Shown: positions 8,549 through 17,380 of the stretch, piece by piece
How the letters are laid out: each line of letters opens with the position of its first letter
Position numbering within the stretch: position 1 is the first letter of the stretch
Origin: Mycobacterium conspicuum
GTDB lineage: Bacteria > Actinomycetota > Actinomycetes > Mycobacteriales > Mycobacteriaceae
Length of the DNA stretch: 64,000 bases
Assembly (NCBI RefSeq): GCF_010730195.1
Contig: NZ_AP022613.1
Span: forward strand, 1,426,001-1,490,000
Direction: 5' to 3'
Program-made: the position numbers and the translations under genes
The notes under the pieces: generated by a model
Databases searched by the model: none
Told to the model about the DNA's origin: nothing
Seen by the model: the letters and a program-made list of their open reading frames with translations, nothing else

Positions 8549-8935
8549 GTGACGAACACCGATTCTTCTCACCACCCAGGTTTCCTCCGGTCGGTCATCC
8601 GCTGGCTGCAGGTCGGCTACCCCCAGGGCGTGCCCGGCCCCGACCAGGTCCCGCTGTTCGCGCTGCTGCGCAGCACGCCGCTCACCCACGAGCAGATCGT
8701 CGAGGTGGTCACGAACCTGACCGCGGACGGCTCCGTCGATGGCAACGAGATCGCCGAGAAGATCTCGGAGCTGACCCACCACGACGCCGGGCCCGAGAAC
8801 GTCCGGCGGGTGGCCGCCACCCTGGCCGCCGCGGGCTGGCCCCTGGCCGGCATCGACGTCAGCGAGCTCGTCCCCGGGGACGAAGACGGCGAAGCCGCCG
8901 AAGAGGTTGCCGCGCGGCTGCGCAGTCCGTCATAG
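8549..8935 (+). CDS. DUF3349 family protein (Rv3046c homologue)
   Basis: Small soluble protein of 128 aa belonging to DUF3349, a helical mycobacterial family (Rv3046c, Rv0543c) without known biochemical role. Visible family features are the N-terminal helix FLRSVIRWLQVGYPQGVP and the motif LLRSTPLTHEQIVEVV. GTG 8549 is chosen over the ORF start at 8489 because the upstream residues show no family character. It is convergent with adhC, the two stops overlapping by 6 bp. Confidence 0.88.
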   Translation: MTNTDSSHHPGFLRSVIRWLQVGYPQGVPGPDQVPLFALLRSTPLTHEQIVEVVTNLTADGSVDGNEIAEKISELTHHDAGPENVRRVAATLAAAGWPLAGIDVSELVPGDEDGEAAEEVAARLRSPS

Positions 8936-9973
8936 CTTCGCGATGTCCATCACGAAGCGGTAGCGCACGTCGCTGGCCAGCACCCGCTCGTAGGCCTCGT
9001 TCACGTAATCCGGGTCGATGACCTCGATTTCGGGAGTCACGCCGTGCGCGGCGCAAAAGTCGAGCATCTCCTGGGTTTCGGCGATGCCGCCGATGTTGGA
9101 GCCGGCCAGGCTGCGTCGCTTCACGAACAGCGGGAACGCCGGCACCTCCATGGGATGCTCGGGGACGCCCAGCTCGACCAGCGTGCCGTCGACGTCCAGC
9201 AGCCCCAGGTAGTCGGTCATCGGCAGCTTCACCGAGACGGTGTTCAGGATCAGATCGAAGCTGTTGCGCAACTTCTTGAAGGTGGCACGGTCGGCGGTGG
9301 CGTAGTACTCGCTCGCCCCGAGGCGCAGCCCGTCCTCCATCTTCTTCAGCGACTGCGACAGCACGCTGACCTTGATGCCCATCGCCGCGCCCAGCTTGAC
9401 GCCCATGTGCCCGAGGCCGCCCAGGCCGATGATGGCCAGGCGGGTGTCCGGCCCGGCCTTCCAGTGCCGCAGCGGCGAGAACAGCGTGATGCCCGCGCAC
9501 AGCAGCGGCGCCGCGTTGTCCAGCGGCAGCGCGTCGGGGATGCGCAGGACGAAGTTCTCGTCGACGACGATGGCCTGGCTGTAGCCGCCAAGGGTGGGCG
9601 TGCCGTCCTTGTCGATGGAGTTGTAGGTGAACGTCGCGCCGGGCTCGCAGTACTGCTCAAGGCCCGCCTTGCAGTAGCGGCACTGCTGACACGAATTCAC
9701 CATGCAGCCCACCCCGACGCGGTCGCCGACCTTGTGCTTGGTCACCGCCGAGCCGACGGCGGTCACCACACCGGCGATCTCGTGGCCGACCACCAACGGG
9801 TAGTTCGGCACGCCCCACTCGCCCTTGGCGGTGTGGATGTCGGAGTGGCAGATGCCGGCGAACTTGATGTCGATCGCCACGTCGTGCGGGCCGGGCTCGC
9901 GGCGGGTGATGGTGGTCTTGGTCAGCGGCGCGGTCGCCGAGGTGGCGACGTACGCGGTGACGGTTGAGCTCAT
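8930..9973 (-). CDS. adhC: NAD(P)-dependent zinc alcohol dehydrogenase
   Basis: Zinc-containing medium-chain alcohol dehydrogenase of the cinnamyl-alcohol type, 347 aa, homologous to Rv3045 AdhC; it interconverts alcohols and aldehydes. Catalytic zinc residues appear as GICHSDIH and GHE; the structural zinc cysteines as the CxxCxxC segment SCQQCRYCKAG followed by a distal Cys. The cofactor motif is GLGGLGHMG. The ATG at 9973 starts MSSTVTAYV. It is cytosolic, monocistronic, and divergent from a membrane-protein gene. Confidence 0.94.
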   Translation of the reverse strand: MSSTVTAYVATSATAPLTKTTITRREPGPHDVAIDIKFAGICHSDIHTAKGEWGVPNYPLVVGHEIAGVVTAVGSAVTKHKVGDRVGVGCMVNSCQQCRYCKAGLEQYCEPGATFTYNSIDKDGTPTLGGYSQAIVVDENFVLRIPDALPLDNAAPLLCAGITLFSPLRHWKAGPDTRLAIIGLGGLGHMGVKLGAAMGIKVSVLSQSLKKMEDGLRLGASEYYATADRATFKKLRNSFDLILNTVSVKLPMTDYLGLLDVDGTLVELGVPEHPMEVPAFPLFVKRRSLAGSNIGGIAETQEMLDFCAAHGVTPEIEVIDPDYVNEAYERVLASDVRYRFVMDIAKL

Positions 9974-10138
9974 GTGTGGAATCCCTCTTCGTTTCGTCAG
10001 ATCTGAGAAAAGCTTAGCTAAGGTAACGTTTTGGTGCCAATCGGCTTGGTCACCAGCCTAGGTCGATTCGGTAACGAACCGCCCTCCACTGGGCGAGGTG
10101 CAGCGGGAGGAAGCCGTTCCGCGAATACCTTGGCGCGG

Positions 10139-10729
10139 GTGGGGAACATTCGAAGCGATCAGCTTGATCGGACCGATCAGCCGTTGTCTAGCACGTGGAA
10201 TTTCGTGCTGCCCGGCGCGATCATCGTCGCTTTTGCCGCAACGTATGCCACGTTCCGCATCGTCCGCCTGCACGGCCCGCATTTCGACTGGACCTGGATA
10301 ACCGCCGTCTATCTGATGCTCTGGCTGACCCTTGCGCTGGCCTTCGGTGTGGTCGCGATTCGCTGCGGGACGACACAGCGGGTCGCCGCCGTGTTCGCCT
10401 GGATCACCTGCGCGGCCGCCGCGTTGCGGGGGCTCTACTGGGGCTTTCTCCTAATGGACGACGGCCGCAACGGCACCCATTACGCGTACAGCCACTATCT
10501 GCCCCTCGTCACCGGGATGGCGCTGATCGCGTTCGGGCTCGCATCGCACCGGCCGTTCCGGTGGTGGTGGTCGGCGCCGGCGTTCATCGCGGGATTTCTC
10601 GACGCCCGAGCCAGCGCCCTGGGCCTGTATCGGGCGCATCCGTACGTCAGTCTGGTGTGGCTGGTCCCGCTGGTGATACTGGGAATTGCCATGTCGCGCA
10701 CTCGAGTTGACGCTCGCGCGGCTAGTTGA
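10139..10729 (+). CDS. Putative integral membrane protein
   Basis: A hydrophobic protein with about five predicted transmembrane segments (VLPGAIIVAFAATYATF, TAVYLMLWLTLALAFGVV, a segment around AAVFAWITCAAAALRGLYW, LVTGMALIAFGLA, SLVWLVPLVILGIAM). I do not recognise a named family. The start is unclear: the frame opens at TTG 10031, GTG 10139 is used here, and codon bias only becomes typical from about 10200, where GTG 10205 would begin right at the first membrane segment. Its stop overlaps that of fecB by 8 bp (convergent). Confidence 0.65.
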   Translation: MGNIRSDQLDRTDQPLSSTWNFVLPGAIIVAFAATYATFRIVRLHGPHFDWTWITAVYLMLWLTLALAFGVVAIRCGTTQRVAAVFAWITCAAAALRGLYWGFLLMDDGRNGTHYAYSHYLPLVTGMALIAFGLASHRPFRWWWSAPAFIAGFLDARASALGLYRAHPYVSLVWLVPLVILGIAMSRTRVDARAAS

Positions 10730-11825
10730 TCGGGGCGTTGAGCCAGCGCAGATCGTCGACGATGCCGCGGGCCGCGATCACGCCCTCGCCGGTCTGCCAA
10801 ATCTCGTCGTTGACGACGAAGACCCGGTTGTCGCGGTTGGCGGACAGCTTGCGCCACGGGTTGCTGTCGAAGATGGTGGCCGCGCGCTGCGCGGCGGCCG
10901 GGGTCGCGCACGACACGTAGATGATGTCGGCGTCGGCCACCGAATAGTCCGTCGGGTCCGGCGACTTCGCCAAATCCGCGTCGGTGGTGCCGATTTCGAG
11001 GTAGGGCTTGTCGGTGAAGCGCTGGGCAGCGGGCCGGTCCACGCCGACGGCGGCCAGCACGCTGGCCGGAAAGTTGTTGGCCCCGTACACCCGCATGGTC
11101 TTGTCGGTGAGCCGCACGATCGACGCCTGAAAATGCGCGGCGTCATGGCTGGCCCCGATGTGTTCGGCCCGCTGCGCGAAGCCGTCGATCAGGGCGTCGG
11201 CGGCGCCGGCGCGCGCGGTGGCGGCCCCGACCGCACGAACGTTGTCCTCCCAGGCCGAACCCGGGGCCGCGGTGAACACCGTCGGCGCGATCGCCGCCAG
11301 CTGCGGATACAACTTCGGCGTCAGCGCCACCGAGCCGAGGATCAGATCCGGATGCGCCGCGCTGATCGCGTTGAGGTCGGGGGAGCTGCGGGTGCCGACG
11401 CCGGGCAGGCCGTGCACCGCGCTGCCCAGATACGACGGCTGGCCCGACGAGTCGTCCGGCAGGGCGGCCGCGACGACCCGCGATTGCAGGCCCAGCGCAC
11501 ACAGCGCGTCGAGCTGATCGCCGGAGAGCACCACGATGCGTTGCGGCTCGGCCCGCACCTCGGCCACGTCGGGCGTGACACCCGCGGCGTTGTGCGCGGG
11601 CCGGGTCGCCGGACCCGGGTCCGCGGCCGCCGCGTCGCGCGCGCACGCCTCGTCGGGCTTGCGGTCGTTGCCCAGCACGCCGGCGCCGGCGATCTGGGTG
11701 GTCGGGGTGACCAGCGAACGCGACGTCGCGGGGGGGTGATCGGAGCCGCACGCGCTGCCCGCCGCGACGGCGCATGCTGCGAGTATGGCGGCGGCCAACC
11801 TCGGTTGCCTGCGGCCGAACAGCAC
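10722..11825 (-). CDS. fecB: Iron-siderophore ABC transporter substrate-binding lipoprotein
   Basis: Class III periplasmic-binding-type lipoprotein of 367 aa, homologous to Rv3044 FecB, which binds ferric siderophores outside the membrane. The N terminus is a lipoprotein signal (basic, then hydrophobic AAAILAACAVAAGSAC, lipidation Cys in GSAC). The PBP fold is seen in RIVVLSGDQLDALCALG and in the later segment on locating iron-uptake substrates (AHPDLILGSVAL). No permease or ATPase gene is adjacent. Start is GTG 11825. It is divergent from ctaD. Confidence 0.9.
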   Translation of the reverse strand: MLFGRRQPRLAAAILAACAVAAGSACGSDHPPATSRSLVTPTTQIAGAGVLGNDRKPDEACARDAAAADPGPATRPAHNAAGVTPDVAEVRAEPQRIVVLSGDQLDALCALGLQSRVVAAALPDDSSGQPSYLGSAVHGLPGVGTRSSPDLNAISAAHPDLILGSVALTPKLYPQLAAIAPTVFTAAPGSAWEDNVRAVGAATARAGAADALIDGFAQRAEHIGASHDAAHFQASIVRLTDKTMRVYGANNFPASVLAAVGVDRPAAQRFTDKPYLEIGTTDADLAKSPDPTDYSVADADIIYVSCATPAAAQRAATIFDSNPWRKLSANRDNRVFVVNDEIWQTGEGVIAARGIVDDLRWLNAPIN

Positions 11826-11968
11826 GCGTTCGACGGTAACACCCGGCCGGCCCGAACCAATTACGACAGTTTGTAGGACCAGGCCTGCCGCCGCCCCGAG
11901 CGGGGGCTAAGATTCGTGTCAGTTGTGGGTTTTCACCCCTGTCCGGTGATGGATGTCTGGAGGAGCTG

Positions 11969-13714
11969 TTGACAGCCGAAGCGCCCCCGTTGGGAGAACT
12001 CGAAGCCGTCCGGCCGTACCCGGCCCGAACCGGTCCCAAAGGGAACCTTGTCTACAAACTGATCACCACGACCGATCACAAGCTGATCGGCATCATGTAC
12101 TGCGTCGCCTGCTTCATCTTCTTCTTCGTCGGCGGCCTGCTGGCGCTGCTGATGCGCAGCGAGTTGGCGCAGCCCGGCATGCAGTTCTTGTCGAATGAGC
12201 AGTTCAACCAGCTGTTCACCATGCACGGCACGATCATGTTGCTGTTCTACGCCACCCCGATCGTGTTCGGCTTCGCGAACCTGGTGCTGCCGCTGCAAAT
12301 CGGCGCGCCCGACGTGGCGTTCCCCCGGCTGAACGCCTTCTCGTTCTGGCTGTTCCTGTTCGGCGCGCTGATCGCGATCGGCGGCTTCATCACCCCGGGC
12401 GGCGCCGCCGACTTCGGCTGGACCGCCTACACCCCGCTGACCGACGCCATCCATTCGCCCGGTCCGGGCGGTGACCTGTGGATCATGGGTCTGGCGGTGG
12501 CCGGCCTGGGCACCATCCTGGGCGCGGTCAACATGATCACCACCGTGGTGTGCATGCGCGCGCCCGGGATGACGATGTTCCGCATGCCGATCTTCACCTG
12601 GAACATCCTGGTGACGTCCGTCCTGGTGCTGATCGCCTTCCCGCTGCTGACGGCTGCGCTGTTCGGGCTGGCCGCCGACCGGCACCTGGGGGCGCACGTC
12701 TACGACCCGGCCAATGGCGGAGTCTTGTTGTGGCAGCACCTGTTCTGGTTCTTCGGCCACCCCGAGGTCTACATCATCGCGCTGCCGTTCTTCGGGATCG
12801 TGACCGAGATCTTCCCGGTGTTCTCCCGCAAGCCGATCTTCGGCTACACCACGCTGGTGTACGCGACGCTGTCGATCGCCGCGTTGTCGGTCGCCGTGTG
12901 GGCGCACCACATGTTCACCACCGGAGCCGTTCTGCTGCCGTTCTTTTCGTTCATGACGTATCTGATCGCGGTGCCGACCGGGATCAAGTTCTTCAACTGG
13001 ATCGGCACAATGTGGAAGGGGCAGTTGACCTTTGAGACGCCGATGCTGTTTTCGGTCGGCTTTTTGATCACCTTCCTGCTGGGTGGCCTGACCGGTGTGC
13101 TGCTGGCCAGCCCGCCGCTGGACTTCCACGTGTCCGACACCTATTTCGTCGTCGCGCACTTCCATTACGTGCTGTTCGGCACCATCGTGTTCGCCACCTA
13201 TGCCGGGATCTACTTCTGGTTCCCGAAGATGACCGGCCGGCTGCTCGACGAGCGGCTGGGCAAGCTGCACTTCTGGTTGACGTTCATCGGTTTTCACACC
13301 ACGTTCCTGGTGCAGCACTGGTTGGGCGACAAGGGCATGCCGCGCCGCTACGCGGACTACCTGTCCACCGACGGCTTCACCGCGCTGAACGTCGTCTCGA
13401 CCATCGGGGCCTTCACCCTGGGCGCGTCGATGTTCCCGTTCGTGTGGAACGTCTTCAAGAGCTGGCGCTACGGCGAGGTCGTCACCGTGGACGACCCGTG
13501 GGGATACGGCAACTCGCTGGAGTGGGCGACCAGCTGCCCGCCGCCGCGGCACAACTTCACCGAACTGCCCCGTATCCGCTCCGAGCGTCCGGCGTTCGAG
13601 TTGCATTACCCGCACATGGTGGAGCGGATGCGCGCCGAATCCCATGTCGGGCGCGCCCACGGGCACGAAGGCAAAGACGTCACGCGGATCGACGACGTCA
13701 ACGTCCGCAGCTGA
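11969..13714 (+). CDS. ctaD: Cytochrome c oxidase subunit I (aa3 type)
   Basis: Catalytic subunit of the aa3 terminal oxidase in the plasma membrane, acting with the bc1 complex to reduce O2 and pump protons. The 581-aa protein has twelve hydrophobic segments and the haem/copper ligands: His in FTMHGTIM, the CuB segment WFFGHPEVYI with the Tyr of the His-Tyr pair, the HH pair in WAHHMF, and AHFHYV carrying the two haem-iron histidines. It starts at a TTG behind GGAGGAGC. The other subunit genes (ctaC, ctaE) are elsewhere. serB2 follows after 9 bp and is probably co-transcribed. Confidence 0.96.
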   Translation: MTAEAPPLGELEAVRPYPARTGPKGNLVYKLITTTDHKLIGIMYCVACFIFFFVGGLLALLMRSELAQPGMQFLSNEQFNQLFTMHGTIMLLFYATPIVFGFANLVLPLQIGAPDVAFPRLNAFSFWLFLFGALIAIGGFITPGGAADFGWTAYTPLTDAIHSPGPGGDLWIMGLAVAGLGTILGAVNMITTVVCMRAPGMTMFRMPIFTWNILVTSVLVLIAFPLLTAALFGLAADRHLGAHVYDPANGGVLLWQHLFWFFGHPEVYIIALPFFGIVTEIFPVFSRKPIFGYTTLVYATLSIAALSVAVWAHHMFTTGAVLLPFFSFMTYLIAVPTGIKFFNWIGTMWKGQLTFETPMLFSVGFLITFLLGGLTGVLLASPPLDFHVSDTYFVVAHFHYVLFGTIVFATYAGIYFWFPKMTGRLLDERLGKLHFWLTFIGFHTTFLVQHWLGDKGMPRRYADYLSTDGFTALNVVSTIGAFTLGASMFPFVWNVFKSWRYGEVVTVDDPWGYGNSLEWATSCPPPRHNFTELPRIRSERPAFELHYPHMVERMRAESHVGRAHGHEGKDVTRIDDVNVRS

Positions 13715-13723
13715 CGGTTTGGG

Positions 13724-14959
13724 GTGAGCACACCTCCTAAGGTGTCGGTGCTGATCACCGTCACCGGCGTGGATCAGCCAGGTGTGACGTCGGCGCTGTT
13801 CGAGGTGTTGTCCCGACACGGCGTCGAGCTGCTCAACGTCGAACAGGTGGTGATCCGGGGCCGGCTCACCCTGGGCGTGCTGGTGTGTTGCCCACCGGAA
13901 GTCGCCGACGGCACGGCGTTGCGCGACGATGTCGCAACGGCGATTCACCGGGTGGGCCTCGATGTCACGATCGAGCGCAGCGACGACGTGCCGATCATCC
14001 GGGCACCGTCCACCCACACCATCATGGTGCTGGGCCGGCCCATCACCGCCCAGGCGTTCGGCGCGGTGGCCCGCGAGGTGGCCGCCCTGGGCGTCAACAT
14101 CGACCTGATCCGCGGCGTCTCGGACTATCCGGTCACCGGTCTGGAGCTGCGCGTCTCGGTGCCGCCCGGCGCCGAAGCCGAACTGCAGACCACCCTGACC
14201 CGGGTGGCCGGCGAGGAGGGCGTCGACGTGGCCCTCGAGGCCTACAGCCTGGACCGACGGGCCAAGCGGCTCATCGTCTTCGACGTCGATTCGACGCTGG
14301 TGCAGGGCGAGGTCATCGAGATGCTGGCCGCGCGCGCGGGGGCGCAGGGCAAGGTCGCGGCGATCACCGAGGCCGCGATGCGCGGCGAGCTGGATTTCGC
14401 CGAGTCCTTGCAGCAGCGCGTCGCCACCCTGGCGGGGCTGCCCGCCACGGTCATCGACGAGGTCGCCGACCAGCTGGAGCTGATGCCCGGCGCCCGCACC
14501 ACGCTGCGCACGCTGCGCCGGCTCGGTTATCACTGCGGGGTGGTCTCCGGCGGCTTCCGGAAGATCATCGACCCGCTGGCCCACGAGCTGATGCTGGACT
14601 TCGTCGCCGCCAACGAGCTGGAGATCGTCGACGGGGTGCTCACCGGCCGCACGGTCGGGCCGATCATCGACCGGGCCGGCAAGGCCAAGGCGCTGCGCGA
14701 CTTCGCCGAGCAGGCCGGCGTGCCGATGGAGCAGACCGTCGCCGTCGGCGACGGCGCCAACGACATCGACATGCTGGCCGCCGCCGGACTGGGCATCGCG
14801 TTCAACGCCAAGCCCGCGCTGCGTGAGGTCGCCGACGCGTCGCTGAGCCATCCCTACCTGGACACCGTGCTGTTTCTGCTCGGGGTGACGCGGGGCGAGA
14901 TCGAGGCGGCCGACGCGGTCGACGGGGTGGTCCGTCGTGTCGACATCCCGCCCGACTAA
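13724..14959 (+). CDS. serB2: Phosphoserine phosphatase with ACT domains
   Basis: SerB2 dephosphorylates O-phosphoserine, the last step of serine synthesis. The 411-aa protein has two N-terminal ACT domains (about 1–170; allosteric amino-acid sensing) and a HAD domain. The nucleophile motif DVDST is at 187–191 (Asp187, Asp189), the SGGF Ser motif is in the middle and GDGANDIDM is motif IV. The GTG start at 13724 is 9 bp after ctaD. A large inverted repeat follows the gene. Confidence 0.96.
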   Translation: MSTPPKVSVLITVTGVDQPGVTSALFEVLSRHGVELLNVEQVVIRGRLTLGVLVCCPPEVADGTALRDDVATAIHRVGLDVTIERSDDVPIIRAPSTHTIMVLGRPITAQAFGAVAREVAALGVNIDLIRGVSDYPVTGLELRVSVPPGAEAELQTTLTRVAGEEGVDVALEAYSLDRRAKRLIVFDVDSTLVQGEVIEMLAARAGAQGKVAAITEAAMRGELDFAESLQQRVATLAGLPATVIDEVADQLELMPGARTTLRTLRRLGYHCGVVSGGFRKIIDPLAHELMLDFVAANELEIVDGVLTGRTVGPIIDRAGKAKALRDFAEQAGVPMEQTVAVGDGANDIDMLAAAGLGIAFNAKPALREVADASLSHPYLDTVLFLLGVTRGEIEAADAVDGVVRRVDIPPD

Positions 14960-14963
14960 CCGC

Positions 14964-15023
14964 GCGAGCAGACGCATAACCCCCTATTTCGCGCCCAGAA
15001 TGGGGGCTTTTGCGTCTGCTCGC
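14964..15023. repeat. Intergenic inverted repeat after serB2
   Basis: Perfect 13-bp arms GCGAGCAGACGCA (14964–14976) and its complement (15011–15023) enclose a second, 5-bp stem of CCCCC (14980–14984) with GGGGG (15002–15006). The transcript would fold into a long hairpin without a terminal U-tract. Its form suggests a dispersed palindromic repeat or a factor-independent stop. No second copy was found in this window. Confidence 0.7.
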
Positions 15024-15046
15024 CCGGGGTACGGCACGATGGTCGG

Positions 15047-15889
15047 GTGCCCGAAACCGGACTCGAAACGGCCGACCCCGATCTGCTGATCGACCTGCGC
15101 AAGGTGTCGCTGCGACGCGGAGGCAACGTGCTGGTGGGGCCGCTGGATTGGGCGGTCGAACTCGACGAACGCTGGGTGATCATCGGCCCCAACGGGGCCG
15201 GCAAGACATCGCTGCTGCGCATCGCGGCGGCGATGGAACACCCGTCGTCGGGCGCCGCCTACGTGCTCGGTGAGCGGCTGGGTCGGGTCGACGTCAGCGA
15301 GTTGCGGGCTCGGATTGGGCTGAGTTCCTCGGTGCTGGCGCAGCGGGTGCCCACCGACGAAGTGGTGCGCGACCTGGTGGTCTCGGCCGGATATTCGGTG
15401 CTGGGCCGATGGCGGGAGCGCTACGAGGACGTCGACTACCGACGAGCCATCGACATGCTGGAGAGCCTGGGGGCCGAGCACCTGGCCGACCGCACGTACG
15501 GGACGCTGTCCGAGGGCGAGCGCAAGCGCGTGCTGATCGCCCGCGCCCTGATGACCGACCCGGAACTGCTACTGCTCGACGAGCCGGCCGCCGGGCTGGA
15601 CCTGGGCGGGCGCGAGGAACTGGTGGCCAGGCTGGCCGATCTGGCCGCCGACCCCGACGCGCCCGCGCTGGTGCTGGTCACCCACCACGTCGAGGAGGTG
15701 CCGCCGGGCTTCAGCCACTGCCTGATGCTGTCGGAGGGCCAGGTGGTCGCCGCGGGGTTGCTGCCCGACGTGCTGACCGCCCAGAATCTGTCCGCCGCGT
15801 TCGGGCAGGAGATCGCCCTGGACGTCGTCGACGGCCGCTACTTCGCGCGGCGAGTCCGCACCCGCGCAGCCCATCGGAGACAACTATGA
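15047..15889 (+). CDS. ABC transporter ATP-binding protein (Rv3041c homologue)
   Basis: Stand-alone ABC ATPase of 280 aa. Walker A GPNGAGKT is at 47–54, the signature is LSEGE (154–158) in place of the common LSGGQ, and Walker B LLLLDE is at 174–179 followed by the H-loop in VTHH. No permease gene is nearby, so a partner is unknown; a role in metal or other uptake would be a guess. Start GTG 15047. Its stop overlaps the Nudix gene start by 4 bp, indicating co-translation with it. Confidence 0.9.
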   Translation: MPETGLETADPDLLIDLRKVSLRRGGNVLVGPLDWAVELDERWVIIGPNGAGKTSLLRIAAAMEHPSSGAAYVLGERLGRVDVSELRARIGLSSSVLAQRVPTDEVVRDLVVSAGYSVLGRWRERYEDVDYRRAIDMLESLGAEHLADRTYGTLSEGERKRVLIARALMTDPELLLLDEPAAGLDLGGREELVARLADLAADPDAPALVLVTHHVEEVPPGFSHCLMLSEGQVVAAGLLPDVLTAQNLSAAFGQEIALDVVDGRYFARRVRTRAAHRRQL

Positions 15890-16704
15890 CCGAACCTTTC
15901 GAACCGCTACCCGCGCGTCCGGCCGCGACCGTGATGCTCATCCGCGACGCTCCCGGGGGCCTGAAGGTCTTCCTGATGCGCCGCCACTCCAAGATGGAGT
16001 TCGCCCCCGGCACGATGGTGTTCCCCGGCGGCGGCGTGGACGACCGCGACCGCAACGCCGAGATCGCCTGGGCCGGGCCGCCGCCGTCGTGGTGGGCGGA
16101 GCGGTTCGGCATCGAATCCGGGCTGGCCGAGGCGCTGGTGTGCGCGGCGGCGCGGGAGACGTTCGAGGAGTCGGGGGTGCTGTTCGCCGGGCCCGTCGAC
16201 GATCCCCACGGCATCGTCGGTGACGCCTCGGTCTATGGCGACGCCCGCCGCGCGCTCGCCGACCGGACGCTGTCGTTCGCCGACTTCCTGCGCACCGAAA
16301 ATTTGGTGCTGCGCTCGGATCTGCTACGGCCGTGGGCGAATTGGGTCACCCCCGAAGCCGAACGCACCCGCCGCTACGACACCTACTTCTTCGTGGCGGC
16401 CCTGCCGCAGGGTCAGCGCGCCGACGGCGACAACACCGAATCCGACAGTTCCGGATGGGCCTGGCCCCGGGACGCCATCGCCGACTTCGAGGCCGGACGC
16501 AACGTCCTGCTGCCGCCGACCTGGACGCAGCTGGACGCGCTGGCCGGCCGCACCGTCGCCGACGTGCTGGCAGTCGAGCGACAGATCTCGCCGGTGCAGC
16601 CGCTGCTGGAGAAGCGCGGCGACAACTGGGTGTTCGAGTTCTTCGACTCCGACCGCTACCACGCGGCGCGCCAGGCGGGCGGCGCGATGGAATGGCCGCT
16701 ATGA
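15886..16704 (+). CDS. Nudix hydrolase family protein (Rv3040c homologue)
   Basis: Nudix-fold protein of 272 aa; such enzymes hydrolyse nucleoside diphosphates linked to another moiety. A Nudix-box core RETFEESG is visible at about residues 93–100, preceded by the FPGGGVDD strand. The spacing between FPGGG and the RE..EE element is longer than in small MutT proteins, as in the NUDT19-type group, which suggests a CoA or related substrate, but that is inference. The ATG overlaps the ABC ATPase stop and its own stop overlaps the crotonase start (both 4 bp). Confidence 0.9.
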   Translation: MTEPFEPLPARPAATVMLIRDAPGGLKVFLMRRHSKMEFAPGTMVFPGGGVDDRDRNAEIAWAGPPPSWWAERFGIESGLAEALVCAAARETFEESGVLFAGPVDDPHGIVGDASVYGDARRALADRTLSFADFLRTENLVLRSDLLRPWANWVTPEAERTRRYDTYFFVAALPQGQRADGDNTESDSSGWAWPRDAIADFEAGRNVLLPPTWTQLDALAGRTVADVLAVERQISPVQPLLEKRGDNWVFEFFDSDRYHAARQAGGAMEWPL

Positions 16705-17369
16705 CAAGCGAATTCGTGTCCACCGTGGTCAGCGACGGCTCGCGGGATCCCGGGCTGGCCATGTTGCTGCTGTCGCGACCGCCGACCAACGCGATGACCC
16801 GGCAGGTCTACCGCGAGATCGCGGCCGCGGCCGCCGAGCTGGGGCGCCGCGACGACGTCGCCGTGGTGATCCTGTTCGGTGGCCACGAAATCTTCTCGGC
16901 CGGCGACGACCTGCCCGAACTGCAGACGCTGAACCCGGCCGAGGCCGACACCGCGGCCCGGGTGCGCCGCGAGGCGATCGACGCCGTCGCGGCGATCCCC
17001 AAGCCGACGGTGGCCGCGATCACCGGCTACGCGCTGGGCGCGGGCCTCACGCTGGCCCTGGCCGCCGACTGGCGGGTCAGCGGCGACAACGTGAAGTTCG
17101 GCGCGACCGAGATCCTGGCCGGCCGGGTGCCCGGAACCGACGGAATGGCCCGGCTGACCCGGGTGACCGGCGCCAGCAGGGCCAAGGAGCTGGTGTTCAG
17201 CGGGCGCTTCATCGACGCCGAGGAAGCCCTGGCGCTGGGCCTCATCGACGAGATGGTGGCCCCCGACGACGTCTATGACGCCGCCGCCGCGTGGGCACGC
17301 CGGTTTCTCGACGGCCCGCGCGATGCGCTGGCCGCCGCCAAGGCCGGCATCAATTCCGTCGACCGTTAG
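16701..17369 (+). CDS. echA17: Enoyl-CoA hydratase/isomerase family protein
   Basis: Crotonase-fold protein homologous to Rv3039c EchA17, expected to act on fatty acyl-CoA. The oxyanion-hole elements are present (FSAGDDLPE; GYALGAG), and both positions equivalent to the catalytic Glu pair are kept (ATEILAG; AKELVFSG). At 222 aa it is about 30 residues shorter than typical crotonases, ending soon after AAAKAGI, so the C-terminal helices are reduced. The ATG overlaps the Nudix stop. The methyltransferase gene follows 11 bp later. Confidence 0.88.
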   Translation: MTSEFVSTVVSDGSRDPGLAMLLLSRPPTNAMTRQVYREIAAAAAELGRRDDVAVVILFGGHEIFSAGDDLPELQTLNPAEADTAARVRREAIDAVAAIPKPTVAAITGYALGAGLTLALAADWRVSGDNVKFGATEILAGRVPGTDGMARLTRVTGASRAKELVFSGRFIDAEEALALGLIDEMVAPDDVYDAAAAWARRFLDGPRDALAAAKAGINSVDR

Positions 17370-17380
17370 GCTTGGCCCCC

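Noticed and set aside
10005..10030. Possible IdeR (iron) box near the adhC promoter
   Set aside because: TTAGCTAAGG-like sequence matches the 19-bp IdeR consensus at only about half the positions and is not symmetric. Not convincing although fecB is close by.
11933..14977. 1014-aa minus-strand frame across ctaD and serB2
   Set aside because: Low-complexity His/Arg/Gly-rich sequence opposite two firmly identified genes. No motif; shadow ORF.
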